Shown here one piece after another: positions 1 through 9,211 of a DNA stretch of 54,154 nt. Position 1 is the first letter of the stretch. Each line of letters starts with the position of its first letter. A program made the translations under genes and the position numbers. The notes under the pieces are model-generated. The model had not been told where the DNA came from. It ran no database searches and worked only from the letters and a program-made list of their open reading frames with translations. Origin of the DNA: JBDTVS01 sp040007095 (GTDB lineage: Bacteria > Acidobacteriota > Vicinamibacteria > Vicinamibacterales > CAVVIG01); the NCBI GenBank assembly GCA_040007095.1, contig JBDTVS010000191.1:1-54154 (forward strand). Direction: 5' to 3'.

Positions 1-54
1 GCGGGCGCCGCGCGCCGGAAGCCGTGTACTAAATCGTCGAACGCAGGACACTAG

Positions 55-1116
55 TCAGGGAATTCCGCGCACGATCATCGGTCCGATCGCACGTGTCACG
101 GCCAGCGGCAACCGCCGCCAGACCGATATCATCGCGGTGAACTTGGGATTTTTCGGGCTGCGGTCCGGGAGACTGCGGCCTTCATCCAGCCAGTACTCCC
201 AATAAAGCGGCTTGGCTTCGGCGCCCCATTGTTTCTTGAACGTGAACGTCCCTCCGTCGGGCGTCGAGCGGCCGAAGTCGAACCGCGCGAAGCGCCGCTC
301 GATCGAGAATCTCAACATCTCCCAGTACAGCAGGACGTTGGGACACATCGGATTGTAGGCGCGCAGCGCCGACGCCCAGGGCACTTCGATCTCCGCCCCG
401 TTCCAAATCATGAACGACGCGGCGACCGGCTTGGATCCAAGCGACACACACAGGAGTTGCGTGCGATCGGGAAACGTGGCCAGGATGTCTGCGAAGAAGC
501 GCTTGGAATGGACCGGCGATCCCAGGTCGCGCAGATTGTGCGCGAGCACGCCATGGAAGCGGTCGAGGAGCTCGCGCCCGCCACGTCGCACCGTCAGACC
601 GGACTTCTCAGCCTTGCGGATCTGATTGCGCAGTTTGCGGTCGAGCACCCGCCACTGCTCGTCTACCGTTGGCTGAAGAGCCAGGACCATCTCGACCTTG
701 TGGGCCTGGACCGGCGAGCGTTCGAACATGCGCCGCGTATGCCGAAGCTCGAGATACGCCCCGCGCGCGGTTTGTGTTTCGTGAATGGCCGCCGCCAACA
801 AGGCGTGTGCGGCTTCGCGGGTGTCGGCCACGATGCCTCCGTAGTTCACAAATGGCATCGAGGTTGCGAATCGGCCGAATAGCGGCGTGTTGAAGAGCAC
901 CAGCGGAAGAATGCCAACGATCCGATGTTCGTGGTATGCGGCCAGATAGCGCGTCCGATGTCCGAAAACGCGTGTGATGAGATCGGCCCACGCCGCGAGG
1001 TGGTAGACCGACGAATCCTTCCGGCTCGCCGCGTACTCGTCCCAGGCCCGCGCCGGGACATCGGCACGCACGGTGGGCGCTTGACGCTGCTCGGCCACGG
1101 GCGTGGCGGCGCTCAT
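55..1116 (-). CDS. FemAB-like acyltransferase of an XrtA-type exopolysaccharide locus
   Basis: A 353-residue protein with the doubled GNAT fold of FemAB-type transferases, of the class found beside exosortase-A/PEP-CTERM exopolysaccharide loci. No signal peptide or membrane segment is visible, so it should be cytoplasmic. Supporting sequence: a basic stretch LRNQIRKAEKSG in the middle and FDFGRSTPDGGTFTFKKQW near the C-terminus, the usual FemAB-family ending. Its ATG overlaps the deacetylase stop by four bases (ATGA, 1113-1116), so it is translationally coupled and is the last gene of the operon seen here. FemAB proteins transfer aminoacyl groups in peptidoglycan synthesis; the substrate in XrtA loci is not established. 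The family call is secure, the reaction is not. Confidence 0.88.
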   Translation of the reverse strand: MSAATPVAEQRQAPTVRADVPARAWDEYAASRKDSSVYHLAAWADLITRVFGHRTRYLAAYHEHRIVGILPLVLFNTPLFGRFATSMPFVNYGGIVADTREAAHALLAAAIHETQTARGAYLELRHTRRMFERSPVQAHKVEMVLALQPTVDEQWRVLDRKLRNQIRKAEKSGLTVRRGGRELLDRFHGVLAHNLRDLGSPVHSKRFFADILATFPDRTQLLCVSLGSKPVAASFMIWNGAEIEVPWASALRAYNPMCPNVLLYWEMLRFSIERRFARFDFGRSTPDGGTFTFKKQWGAEAKPLYWEYWLDEGRSLPDRSPKNPKFTAMISVWRRLPLAVTRAIGPMIVRGIP

Positions 1117-2042
1117 CGCGCGGCCGACGCCGCGCGAGGCAGTGGAATCGGGAAGGTGTGACTGCCTGTCTTCGGGTGGGCCTGCTCAACCAGACGGCCG
1201 ACGGTGCCGAATCGGACGTCCTCGAGGAGCTGACGAAGCCGATCCTCGGTCTTTCCGAGGTTTCGGTAATGGCGAAGCCGGGTGGCCAGCGGTACGGCGA
1301 AACGCGGTTGGCCCGGATCAATCTCCCACGGATGCACGTAAAAGATTGCCGGCAGCCGTTCGACGCGATTCAGGCGGTTGATTCCCCAGCGGGTCCACCA
1401 GTACGGCAGCAGCCGGAAATAGCCGCCGCCCGCGATCGGCAAATTGACGCGCCCACATCGCACGGTCGATCCCGGTGCTTCCACGATCGAGCCGTGCGGC
1501 CGCGTGACGACGTGCACGTGGCGTGGCGCGCCCGGGATGCCGTACCGGTCATGATGGATCGGGAAGATGCTGGTGTCGTACCGGTAGCCCTCGTCGATCA
1601 GCACGTCGAGCGCCCACAACGAGCGGTTGGTGACGGAGTAGCTCGGGGCGCGGTAGCCGTGCACGGCCGCGCCGGCGATGTCTTCGAGCAGGTGTTTGGA
1701 CCGGCGGACGTCTTCGCGGAATTCATCCGGAGCGAGCTCGTACACCAGGCGGTGGGCGAAGCCGTGGGACGCGATCTCATGGCCGCCTGCGGCGATCCGT
1801 CGCACCAGCGCCGGAAACCTGACCGCAACCCATCCCAGTACGAAGAACGTCGCGTGCACCCCGGAGGCCTCGAAGAGTGCCAGCAGCCGCTCCGTGTTGG
1901 CGCAGACGCGGCTCTCCGCCCGGTCCCAGGCCTTGCGATCGACGACCCGATCGAACGCACTGACCTGAAAGTAGTCCTCGACGTCGACGCTCATGGCGTT
2001 GACGATCGCGCCCTCGTCAGAGGACGCCAGGGCGTCGGCCAT
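1113..2042 (-). CDS. XrtA-associated polysaccharide deacetylase (NodB fold)
   Basis: A 309-residue carbohydrate esterase 4 (NodB-type) deacetylase, predicted to remove N-acetyl groups from exopolysaccharide or its lipid-linked precursor. It opens with MSVDVEDYFQ, whose Asp is the metal-binding motif-1 residue and which is typical of the PEP-CTERM-associated subfamily. It then carries the HxxxH metal motif in EIASHGFAHR, RAPSYS, and a C-terminal YVHPWEID. The frame stays open upstream to 2627, but that part is antisense to the sugar transferase. The ATG at 2042 shares one base with the transferase TGA (2042-2044), which fixes the start. The 3' end overlaps the FemAB start by four bases. No signal peptide is seen, so it probably works at the cytoplasmic face. 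Confidence 0.9.
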   Translation of the reverse strand: MADALASSDEGAIVNAMSVDVEDYFQVSAFDRVVDRKAWDRAESRVCANTERLLALFEASGVHATFFVLGWVAVRFPALVRRIAAGGHEIASHGFAHRLVYELAPDEFREDVRRSKHLLEDIAGAAVHGYRAPSYSVTNRSLWALDVLIDEGYRYDTSIFPIHHDRYGIPGAPRHVHVVTRPHGSIVEAPGSTVRCGRVNLPIAGGGYFRLLPYWWTRWGINRLNRVERLPAIFYVHPWEIDPGQPRFAVPLATRLRHYRNLGKTEDRLRQLLEDVRFGTVGRLVEQAHPKTGSHTFPIPLPRAASAAR

Positions 2043-3436
2043 CAGGCGCCTCGTCTCAACACGACGGTCTTGACGGTCTCGAAAATGATGAAGAAATCCA
2101 GGCTGAGGGAAAAATTCTTGATGTAGTAGAGGTCGTACTGCAGCTTTTCCAGTGAGTCTTCCACCGACGCGCCGTAGGTGTAGCGGACCTGAGCCCAGCC
2201 GGACAGGCCCGGCTTCACGACGTGGCGCTGCCCATAGAACGGAATCTGCTCGATCAGACCACTGACAAGCTCCGGCCGCTCCGGGCGAGGTCCCACGAGG
2301 CTCATGTCTCCGCGCAGGATGTTCCACAACTGCGGCAACTCGTCGAGCCGGGTCCGCCGCATGAATCGTCCGAGCGGCGTCACGCGGCGGTCGCCGGGCT
2401 GGGCCCAGACGGCGCCCGTGCCTGCCTCCGCGCCGCTGTACATCGACCGGAATTTGTAGACGGTGAACAGCTTGCCCTGCAGGCCGACGCGCTGCTGGCT
2501 GTAGAGCGCATGGCCTCGCGACGTCAGTCTGACGGCGACGGCCAGGATGGCCAGTACCGGCGCGACGAGGACGCCGCCGAGCAGCGCCGCGCTCACGTCG
2601 ATCGCGCGCTTGACGGCTTCTTTCCAACGGCTCCTGCGGAAGCCAGCGGAGAAGATCAGCCAGCTTGGTCGCAGGTTCTCGAGGGCGATCTTGCCGGTGT
2701 AGGTTTCGTAGACGGTCGCCAGGTGTTCGAACGCCACGCCCTCGAGCCGCATTTCGAGGAGCTTGTCCATCGGCAGCTTGCCGCGCGCGTCGGCCATGCT
2801 CACGACCACCTTGTCGATCGATCGCGCGCGCACGATTGCCGGGATGTCGTCAATGGTGCCGATGATGCCGGGGTTGAAGATGGGCGTGCCAATGCGAGCC
2901 GGGTCCGCGTCGATAAACCCGACCACCTCGACGCCGAGCTCGTGGCGCTCGTGCAATTCGCGGGCGAGGCTGATGCCCGCGTCGCTCGTGCCCACCATCA
3001 ACAGCCGCTCCCTGGGTCCCACGCGCGCGACCATCCAGCTGAATGCGAGCCGCCAGCCGATGATCGCCAGTGCGGCCAGAGCCGCCGAAATCGCGAAGAC
3101 GCCGCGGCCAAGGATCAGATCGGGGAACCAGTAGTAGAGAGCCGACAAGATCAACGAGGTGGCGCCGAAGGCTTGGAAAATCCGGATCAGCAGTGCGCGG
3201 TGGTCGATAGTGAGGCGCGGATTGTCGTAGAGGTCGCCGTAGTAGAGACAGAGCTGGCACACGAAGGAGATCAACAGCGCTTTGAGCAGTCCGTGGTCCA
3301 GACGAATGAGATCCCAGGTGTCGTCGCCCAACCGGATGTAGGCGCCTGCGCCGATGGCCGAGACAATCAGGATGCTTTCGAACAAGACGAGGGTCCGCGA
3401 ACGCCACGTCACATCCTGAATCAGGCCCTTAGCCAT
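2042..3436 (-). CDS. Polyprenyl-phosphate sugar-1-phosphate transferase (XrtA system, EpsB_2 type)
   Basis: A 464-residue initiating glycosyltransferase that would load the first sugar phosphate onto undecaprenyl phosphate to prime exopolysaccharide synthesis in the inner membrane. The N-terminal third has about four hydrophobic segments. A nucleotide-binding-like domain follows (LLMVGTSDAGISLAREL). The C-terminal bacterial sugar-transferase domain shows a membrane segment and then YKFRSM, TRLDELPQLWNILRGDMS and LVGPRPERPE, the conserved catalytic blocks of this family. Length matches the family. It lies between the autokinase (24-base gap) and the deacetylase (one-base overlap). The sugar it uses cannot be read from sequence. 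Confidence 0.93.
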   Translation of the reverse strand: MAKGLIQDVTWRSRTLVLFESILIVSAIGAGAYIRLGDDTWDLIRLDHGLLKALLISFVCQLCLYYGDLYDNPRLTIDHRALLIRIFQAFGATSLILSALYYWFPDLILGRGVFAISAALAALAIIGWRLAFSWMVARVGPRERLLMVGTSDAGISLARELHERHELGVEVVGFIDADPARIGTPIFNPGIIGTIDDIPAIVRARSIDKVVVSMADARGKLPMDKLLEMRLEGVAFEHLATVYETYTGKIALENLRPSWLIFSAGFRRSRWKEAVKRAIDVSAALLGGVLVAPVLAILAVAVRLTSRGHALYSQQRVGLQGKLFTVYKFRSMYSGAEAGTGAVWAQPGDRRVTPLGRFMRRTRLDELPQLWNILRGDMSLVGPRPERPELVSGLIEQIPFYGQRHVVKPGLSGWAQVRYTYGASVEDSLEKLQYDLYYIKNFSLSLDFFIIFETVKTVVLRRGA

Positions 3437-3460
3437 GTGGTGAATGGGTGCCGCGGACGA

Positions 3461-4369
3461 TCATCGCTTGGACGAGTAGTACGACGAGTAATAGTAGGAA
3501 TCGGCCTCGCTGCTATGTCGTTTTTCCGCCTGATTCAGCACCACACCCAGGATCTTGTCGCGGCCGAGCGCCTGCACGGCGCGCTGTACTTCGACCGCGG
3601 ACGTCTTGCCCGCCCGGACGACGAGCACGGCGGCTTCGACGATCGAGCCGAGCAGATTGGCGTCCGTGAGGATGCCGACCGGCGGCGTGTCGATAATCAC
3701 CCAGTCGAACGAGGCGGCCGCGTCGACGAGCAGATGCCGCATGCGGTCTGAAGTCAGCGCGCTCATCGGGTCGGGATTCGGCTTCCCCGCCGGCAGGAGC
3801 CACAGTTGCTTGGAAATTTGAATCAGGGCGGCTCGCCGTTCCGGCTCGGACGTCAACGCCTCGCTCAGTCCGAAGACCGACGGCACCTGGAAGATATGGT
3901 CGAGCGAGGGACGTCGCAGGTCGCCGTCGATGAGCAGCACGCGACGCTGGTAGGACTCGCTCAGGGTCAGGGCGATGTTGGTCGCGGTCAGCGTCTTGCC
4001 CTCGTTGGGCGTGGCGCTGCTGACCATCAGCAACTTCATCCCGTTCGCCGCTTGCGCGTGATGAAGCATCGCGCCAAGGCGCCGGAACTGTTCGCGCACC
4101 GACGCCGGCAACGATTCGGACGTGACCAGCTTTTCGGCATGCGCCGGATTGAGTGTCTGGAAGCGTGCATCGAGCGCCTGCTCGCCGGCTGGCGCGTCGA
4201 CGACGGCGACCCGGTGCGGCCCGGGCGTCTCGTGCCGCACCAGCATCCGTTCCGGAGCCGGCACCGGTTCGACGGGGAATTCCTGTTCGGGCTCCTCCGC
4301 GCCGGGGTCGGGAGGTTCGACGACGAACCCCGTGGTGGCTCGATGGAGCGCTGCTTCGAGTCGACTCAT
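3461..4369 (-). CDS. Tyrosine autokinase (BY-kinase), XrtA-associated
   Basis: A 302-residue cytoplasmic bacterial tyrosine kinase that partners the chain-length determinant in exopolysaccharide assembly. It has Walker A SATPNEGKT, Walker A' LLIDGDLRRP, Walker B VIIDTPPV, and a C-terminal tyrosine cluster SYYYSSYYSSKR that would be autophosphorylated. The frame can begin at a GTG at 4408, but I chose the ATG at 4369: MSRLEAAL is the usual N-terminus of this family, a CAGGA sequence lies shortly upstream, and nothing resembling a ribosome site precedes the GTG. It has no membrane segment; the transmembrane activator is the Wzz-like protein upstream. Confidence 0.92.
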   Translation of the reverse strand: MSRLEAALHRATTGFVVEPPDPGAEEPEQEFPVEPVPAPERMLVRHETPGPHRVAVVDAPAGEQALDARFQTLNPAHAEKLVTSESLPASVREQFRRLGAMLHHAQAANGMKLLMVSSATPNEGKTLTATNIALTLSESYQRRVLLIDGDLRRPSLDHIFQVPSVFGLSEALTSEPERRAALIQISKQLWLLPAGKPNPDPMSALTSDRMRHLLVDAAASFDWVIIDTPPVGILTDANLLGSIVEAAVLVVRAGKTSAVEVQRAVQALGRDKILGVVLNQAEKRHSSEADSYYYSSYYSSKR

Positions 4370-4484
4370 CGAGCTGCAGTCCTGAAAAACAGTGATTGAA
4401 ATCCCCACCAGGGTTCCGATACCGGTGGCGTCACGGAGAGGAGTGCCGGCACGGCGGCACGACCGTCAAATGCATGCAGACCCA

Positions 4485-6077
4485 TCAACGCCACCACAGC
4501 AGGACACTGCGAAAGTTCCAAACCGCCGCCGCCGTCACCCCACACAGCAGAAACGACACGCCGATGCCTGCCGCGATGAGACGCCGACGTCTCGCGATCC
4601 GTCGCTCGGTCGGCGTCACGATGGCGGGCACGGTCGCCAGCACCGGGAGCGACAGCACGGTGAGGATGTCCTGCTCGGTTCTGAACGTGGAGTTGCGAAA
4701 CTCGATCACGGCCACCATGCCGAGTCCGAGCAGCAGCCCGCCGATTGCGCCCATGCCGTTGAGCCTGAGGCGGTCCGGGCTGTACGGACGCTCGGGCACA
4801 CGCGCCGGATCGATCACCTTGAACTGCTCGCCAATCTGCCGGCGTTCGAGATTCGCGGCGACCTGGGCCTCCTGGCTCTTCATCAGCAGATTCGTGTACA
4901 TCCGCTGAATTGTCTCGTAGTCCCTGGTCAATCCGATCAAATCCAGCTCACGGCCAGACGACGCTTCCACACGATGCTGGTAGCTCGAAATCGACGCTTC
5001 CAGCTTGGCCTGCGCCTCCGCCTTGCGCGCAATCTGCTGATCGAGGTTCTCCATCTCGACGCGCAGATCGCGAATCTTGTTCTGGCGGGCGGTATCCACC
5101 GGGGCCACCGGTGCCGGCTCCGCGGAAACGGGCGCCTGCAACGCTTCGGCTTCGGCTCTGGCCTCCAGATCGCGGATCGCGCGCTTCAGGCGGATCACGT
5201 CGGGATGTTGCGGCTTCAACCGCAGCTCGACGATTCGCAGCTGGCCTCGCGCGGCCTCGAGCTGCGCGGCGGCAGAAGGGGTCGGGGTCGGCCCTGCCGC
5301 CTCTGAAGACAGCGGCGCTCGCCGCGCCGGGGTCGCGACCGGAGTGTCGGCGCTCGCGTCCGAAAGCATGCGCTCGAGCATCAGGCGGCGGTCGCGGTCG
5401 CGGTTGATCGATTCCGACAGTCCCTGGGCCTGACTCTGACTGCTCCCGATCACCTGCAGGTTGGACTGCGTTTGCGACGGAAGCTCGCCGTTGTATTGCC
5501 GCTTGTATTCCGAGAGCTTGGTTTCGTGCTCGACCAGCCTGCGGCGTGCCTCGTCCAACTGGCTCTCGAGAAACTGGTTGGCGCCTTCGGCCAGGCCTTC
5601 GCGGTCCCGCAGGTTCTCGTCGATGAACAATGACGCGAGCCGCTCCGTCACCTTCATCGCGGTCCGTGCGTCGTTCGACGAATAGCTGATCTGAAAGGCG
5701 TCCCCCTTGACGATCTGCACGCTGACGTCGTCGCGCATGCTGGACACGACGTCTTCCATGAGCTTGTTCTTGCGCTCTTCGGCGTACAAGTCGAAATCCT
5801 GAATGACGCGCTCGAGCCTGGTCCGGCTCATGATCTGCTGCGAGATCACCGGCAGCCGATCCGAGAGGCGGGCCGTCACGGTCGCGCGGACGTATCCCTC
5901 GGGAACCCGCGGAGGCACGACCTGGATCAGGCTTTCTGAGCGGTACGCGTTGGGCAGCCGCTTGACGACGAGGAACGTCGCCACCGCCACGACGATCCAC
6001 GGCAGGACGATCAGCCAGCGCCACTGCCACGCCAGGTGCAGCACGTCCTCGACGGTGTAGCGCTTGCCAGGCAGCAC
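4485..6077 (-). CDS. Exopolysaccharide chain-length determinant (Wzz/GNVR type)
   Basis: A 530-residue inner-membrane polysaccharide co-polymerase. One hydrophobic segment lies at about 20-40 (WLIVLPWIVVAVATFLVV) and another near the C-terminus (about 505-525). Between them is a large periplasmic region with coiled-coil stretches rich in Glu, Arg and Gln. The Wzz beginning YRSESLIQVVPPRVPEG and the GNVR-type Pro-rich exit VIDPARVPERPYSPDR before the second membrane segment are both present. The start is GTG at 6077, preceded by AAAGGAG at good spacing. It lies four bases after the beta-barrel gene and 115 bases before the autokinase, the usual order for a split Wzc system. Confidence 0.92.
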   Translation of the reverse strand: MLPGKRYTVEDVLHLAWQWRWLIVLPWIVVAVATFLVVKRLPNAYRSESLIQVVPPRVPEGYVRATVTARLSDRLPVISQQIMSRTRLERVIQDFDLYAEERKNKLMEDVVSSMRDDVSVQIVKGDAFQISYSSNDARTAMKVTERLASLFIDENLRDREGLAEGANQFLESQLDEARRRLVEHETKLSEYKRQYNGELPSQTQSNLQVIGSSQSQAQGLSESINRDRDRRLMLERMLSDASADTPVATPARRAPLSSEAAGPTPTPSAAAQLEAARGQLRIVELRLKPQHPDVIRLKRAIRDLEARAEAEALQAPVSAEPAPVAPVDTARQNKIRDLRVEMENLDQQIARKAEAQAKLEASISSYQHRVEASSGRELDLIGLTRDYETIQRMYTNLLMKSQEAQVAANLERRQIGEQFKVIDPARVPERPYSPDRLRLNGMGAIGGLLLGLGMVAVIEFRNSTFRTEQDILTVLSLPVLATVPAIVTPTERRIARRRRLIAAGIGVSFLLCGVTAAAVWNFRSVLLWWR

Positions 6078-6081
6078 GCGG

Positions 6082-7386
6082 CTAACTCCTTTGGCGGACG
6101 CGCTCGTGGACCAGCGGCAGTCCGAACATCACCCCAGCGTAAAGCGTGTGCCGGCGATCGTGGTTCGGCAAGCGACCGAGCAGCTGCACGGCGGAACCCA
6201 CGTCGTGCCGGTAGTAGTTGTAGCCGACGTGAAACGACGATCGACGAGTGAAACCGACGAAAAACTGTCCGGCGCCGTTCCAGGAACCGTAGCTGTTTCC
6301 CCCCGGAGAATTCCCAACCGTGCCGTAGACATAACCGATCGCCGACGACACCCGGAGCCGGGAAGAGAGGCTGCTTCCGGCCGTCGCGGTCAGCGAATCG
6401 GTGAAGAGCGGCGCGAGCAGGCCTTCGAGCAGTCTCACGCCGCGCGAATAGACGAGACCGAGGTGGCCAGTCCGGCTGACCCGATGGTCGAGGGTCGCCG
6501 AGCCGGTGGCCATGTAGTGACGGCCGTCGAAATCTTTGTAGATCGACGACCCGGTTGCGAAATTCAGGGTCGTCTTGCGTGACCGTTTGAGCGACAAGAC
6601 TTTGTTGTAGTCGACGCCGAGGTCGTAGTCCTCAATCACTGCGTCCGGAACCAGCGTCGTGAAATCGTACTGGCCCAGGCGGCGCCGATATCCGGCGTGA
6701 AACGTCGCGTACTTCGTCAGACGATAGGCGAGTATAGCCTGTGCATTCGAGCCCTTCAGGTCCGGTTCGTCGGGGCTGGTGAAGCGCACGTTATTGATGC
6801 CGTAGCCGACGGTCACCGAGGCGCGCGAGGTCAGCGCCTGCGTAATCGAGATGTTCGTGAGGTTCGTGTAGTTCGGGCTCCTGACCACCCCGTAATCGAG
6901 GTCTGCCAGTGCCCTGCCAGGGTCGCTGGACAAGACCGGGAGCAAGGGCACCAGCGAGTACGTCGGCGAATAGGTAGCGGTTTCCCGAGCGGCGATGGTC
7001 GTCCGGCCCCCCAGCATGAACGACAAACTGCCGCCGGCGGATTGTCCGCTCGGCAGCACCTCGTGCAAGCTCCCATAGTACCGCACACCCGTCGAGGCGT
7101 TGACTTGCCAGTTGAACCGCTCGTGTTGGGGCGCCACCTCCACAGCGGCGGACAGGGCAGAGTAGACGCGACGGCCTCGATACTGCGGGTCGCGCACGTC
7201 CTCCGTCTCATTGGTGGAGCCGTTCTCGTCCGCCGCGGTCAAGGCCGACAGTGTGAGAGTGCCGGCATCGCGCACCTCGACCGGCTTTGCCTGCTGCGCC
7301 GCGAGTGTCGCGGACGCCAGGCCGCCGAACAGGCATGCGCAGCCGAGCCGCCGCAGTGGCAAAGGACGACAACCGCTCGTGGGCAT
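6082..7386 (-). CDS. Outer-membrane beta-barrel protein of the exopolysaccharide locus
   Basis: A 434-residue protein with an N-terminal signal sequence (cleavage probably after ASATLAAQ). The rest alternates short amphipathic strands such as ASVTVGYGINNVRF and ATFHAGYRRRLGQYDF. No classical C-terminal aromatic is present: it ends VHERVRQRS after MFGLPLV. Its place between the export protein and the chain-length determinant matches the PEP-CTERM-associated outer-membrane protein of XrtA loci, thought to help polysaccharide cross or attach to the outer membrane. Ten bases separate it from the export gene, so it is almost certainly co-transcribed. The beta-barrel call rests on strand pattern and position. 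Confidence 0.8.
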   Translation of the reverse strand: MPTSGCRPLPLRRLGCACLFGGLASATLAAQQAKPVEVRDAGTLTLSALTAADENGSTNETEDVRDPQYRGRRVYSALSAAVEVAPQHERFNWQVNASTGVRYYGSLHEVLPSGQSAGGSLSFMLGGRTTIAARETATYSPTYSLVPLLPVLSSDPGRALADLDYGVVRSPNYTNLTNISITQALTSRASVTVGYGINNVRFTSPDEPDLKGSNAQAILAYRLTKYATFHAGYRRRLGQYDFTTLVPDAVIEDYDLGVDYNKVLSLKRSRKTTLNFATGSSIYKDFDGRHYMATGSATLDHRVSRTGHLGLVYSRGVRLLEGLLAPLFTDSLTATAGSSLSSRLRVSSAIGYVYGTVGNSPGGNSYGSWNGAGQFFVGFTRRSSFHVGYNYYRHDVGSAVQLLGRLPNHDRRHTLYAGVMFGLPLVHERVRQRS

Positions 7387-7396
7387 TTACGGCGTC

Positions 7397-8035
7397 TTAG
7401 GGCACGACAATCGTATCCCCGGGCTTCAGGAAGATGTTCTGCTGCAGCTTCTTCCGTTTCGAGACCGACGAGTAGTCGAACGTGAACGCGATCTGACGGC
7501 CGGCTTCCATGCGCAGAATCATAATGTCTTTCTTCTGCGCGAACTCCTGCAGCCCGCCCGCCATCGCGATGAGCTGGAGGACGCTCGTTGGCGCGGTTAG
7601 CGCGTATGGCCCCGGTTTGAACACTTCCCCGGTGATGAACACCTTCCGGCTGTTGATCTGTTTGACGACGACGGTGGGCGAGGGGTCCTCGAGGTAGCGC
7701 GCGGCTTCGGTGAGGACCTTCTCTCGCAGTTGATCGGGCGTGAGTCCGGCCGCGTAGACGTCGTTGATGAGCGGCAACGTGATCTTTCCGTCGGGCCGCA
7801 CGACCACATCGGTGGAGAGCTCTTTTTCCCGCCAGAAGCTGACCGTCAACAGGTCGTCGGTGCCAATCACGTAATCTTCCCCCGGCTTGGCGACGTCGGC
7901 CGGGGCCGCGCCAGGCTTGTCGGCAGCCGCGGGCGCCGCCGGGGCGGGTCGAGCCGGTGCCGGTCCCTGCGCGGCGGCCTCTCCAGCGCACACCAGCAGG
8001 ACGACTACAGAGCCGAGCACCTGGGCAGTCCTCAT
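7397..8035 (-). CDS. Polysaccharide export protein (Wza/SLBB family)
   Basis: A 212-residue periplasmic/outer-membrane export protein. The signal peptide is followed by an Ala/Pro-rich linker, then the polysaccharide-export domain with YVIGTDDLLTVSFWREKELS and VVRPDGKITLPLINDV, and one SLBB-like domain VFITGEVFKPGPYAL. This is the short XrtA-type form, lacking the long C-terminal helix of Enterobacterial Wza. An upstream in-frame Met (8062) exists, but the ATG at 8035 overlaps the sigma-54 activator stop by four bases (ATGA) and starts directly at the signal peptide, so I chose it. Probable role: outer-membrane exit of the exopolysaccharide. Confidence 0.92.
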   Translation of the reverse strand: MRTAQVLGSVVVLLVCAGEAAAQGPAPARPAPAAPAAADKPGAAPADVAKPGEDYVIGTDDLLTVSFWREKELSTDVVVRPDGKITLPLINDVYAAGLTPDQLREKVLTEAARYLEDPSPTVVVKQINSRKVFITGEVFKPGPYALTAPTSVLQLIAMAGGLQEFAQKKDIMILRMEAGRQIAFTFDYSSVSKRKKLQQNIFLKPGDTIVVP

Positions 8036-9093
8036 CGGTATTCCCTGAACGGCACCTGGCATTCGTGTTTGCGCAAGAAGTTGAGGAACTTCTTGTAGTC
8101 GCAGACATCCATGTTGAACAGGCGCGCGACGATCTTGTAGTTGCCTCGCGCCTGCTCTAATCCCTTTCCCACGAGGTCGCGGACGTTGGCCTTGGTAATC
8201 TCGCGATTCATGTACAGCGGATAGACGGCCGTCCAGAACGACTCACGCTCATCGACAATCCGCTTGAACAGCTCGTCGGCGACAGTTCGCCGACGCTCCT
8301 TACGCGGCCGGGGCGACAGGGGGCCTTTCCGGAGCTCGGGAGGCAGGTCGTCGACGGAGGCGATCTCGTTGCGGCCAGTGACCACCAGGCGTTCGACCAC
8401 GTTTTGGAGCTCGCGGACGTTGCCGGGCCATGAGTACTCCGTCAGTGCCTGCATCGCCTCGGGACCGATCGCCCGAACAATGCACCCGTTGGCACGGGTG
8501 AAGTGCTTCAAGGCGGCGTCGAGGAGCAGTGGCACGTCGGCCCTGCGCTCGCGCAGCGGCGGCACGTTGAAGCGAATGACGTTCAACCGGTAGAACAGGT
8601 CGTCGCGGAATTGCCCCTGGACGATGAGATCTTCGAGCTTGCGGTTGGTCGCCGAGATGACGCGCACGTCGACGATGCCCAGGGCGCGATCGGCGCCGAC
8701 TTTCTGCAGCTCTCCCGTCTCGAGAAACCGCAGGAGGAGCCCTTGCATTCGAAGGGTCATCTCGCCAATCTCATCGAGGAACACCGTCCCGGAATCGGCC
8801 AGTTCCAACTTGCCGGGCTTGTCGCGATACGCGCCCGTGAAACTGCCCTTCATGTGTCCGAACAGCTCCGATTCGAGGAGCGTTTCAGGAATGCCGGCGC
8901 AATTGACCGGCACAAAGGCCCGGTCCGCACGGTCGCTCTGGGCGTGAATGGCCCGAGCCACTACCTCTTTCCCGGAGCCGCTTTCGCCTGAAATCAGGAC
9001 TTTGGCGTCGGAGCGCGCCACGCGATCGATTTCCTGCTTCAGATCGACGATGACCTGACTGGTACCGATGAGATTCACTACAGTGCTTTTCAT
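8032..9093 (-). CDS. Sigma-54 activator (bacterial enhancer-binding protein) without receiver domain
   Basis: A 353-residue AAA+ transcription activator acting with RNA polymerase-sigma54. Walker A is GESGSGKE, the sigma-54 contact loop is GSFTGA (a GAFTGA variant), Walker B is GTVFLDEIGE, and the R-finger region is FRDDLFYRLNV. The C-terminus has a Fis-like helix-turn-helix (ARGNYKIVARLFNMDVCDYKK). Only about 10 residues precede the AAA+ domain, so the response-regulator receiver found in PrsR-type regulators of PEP-CTERM systems is missing. The frame opens at 9267, but a -24/-12 promoter at 9212-9227 would start RNA near 9201, leaving ATG 9093 as the best start. It heads the exopolysaccharide operon and overlaps the export gene by four bases, so it probably activates its own operon. 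Confidence 0.9.
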   Translation of the reverse strand: MKSTVVNLIGTSQVIVDLKQEIDRVARSDAKVLISGESGSGKEVVARAIHAQSDRADRAFVPVNCAGIPETLLESELFGHMKGSFTGAYRDKPGKLELADSGTVFLDEIGEMTLRMQGLLLRFLETGELQKVGADRALGIVDVRVISATNRKLEDLIVQGQFRDDLFYRLNVIRFNVPPLRERRADVPLLLDAALKHFTRANGCIVRAIGPEAMQALTEYSWPGNVRELQNVVERLVVTGRNEIASVDDLPPELRKGPLSPRPRKERRRTVADELFKRIVDERESFWTAVYPLYMNREITKANVRDLVGKGLEQARGNYKIVARLFNMDVCDYKKFLNFLRKHECQVPFREYR

Positions 9094-9211
9094 GTAATTC
9101 GCCGTCAAACAACCAGTAACAGAACCGCAGTCCGAAGCTTCGCGACGCGGCATCACACTAGATTGGTCGTGTGCCCCACTCCGATGAGGATCCAACTCTG
9201 CCTCGGCAATG

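Noticed and set aside
2043..2627. 195-codon N-terminal extension of the polysaccharide deacetylase
   Set aside because: It is antisense-frame sequence inside the sugar transferase; the ATG at 2042 touching the transferase stop fits the family N-terminus.
1158..3751. Long open frames on the plus strand opposite the deacetylase and sugar transferase
   Set aside because: Their translations are Arg/Asp/Gln-rich without domains and lie antisense to clear family members; high GC at third codon positions opens such frames.
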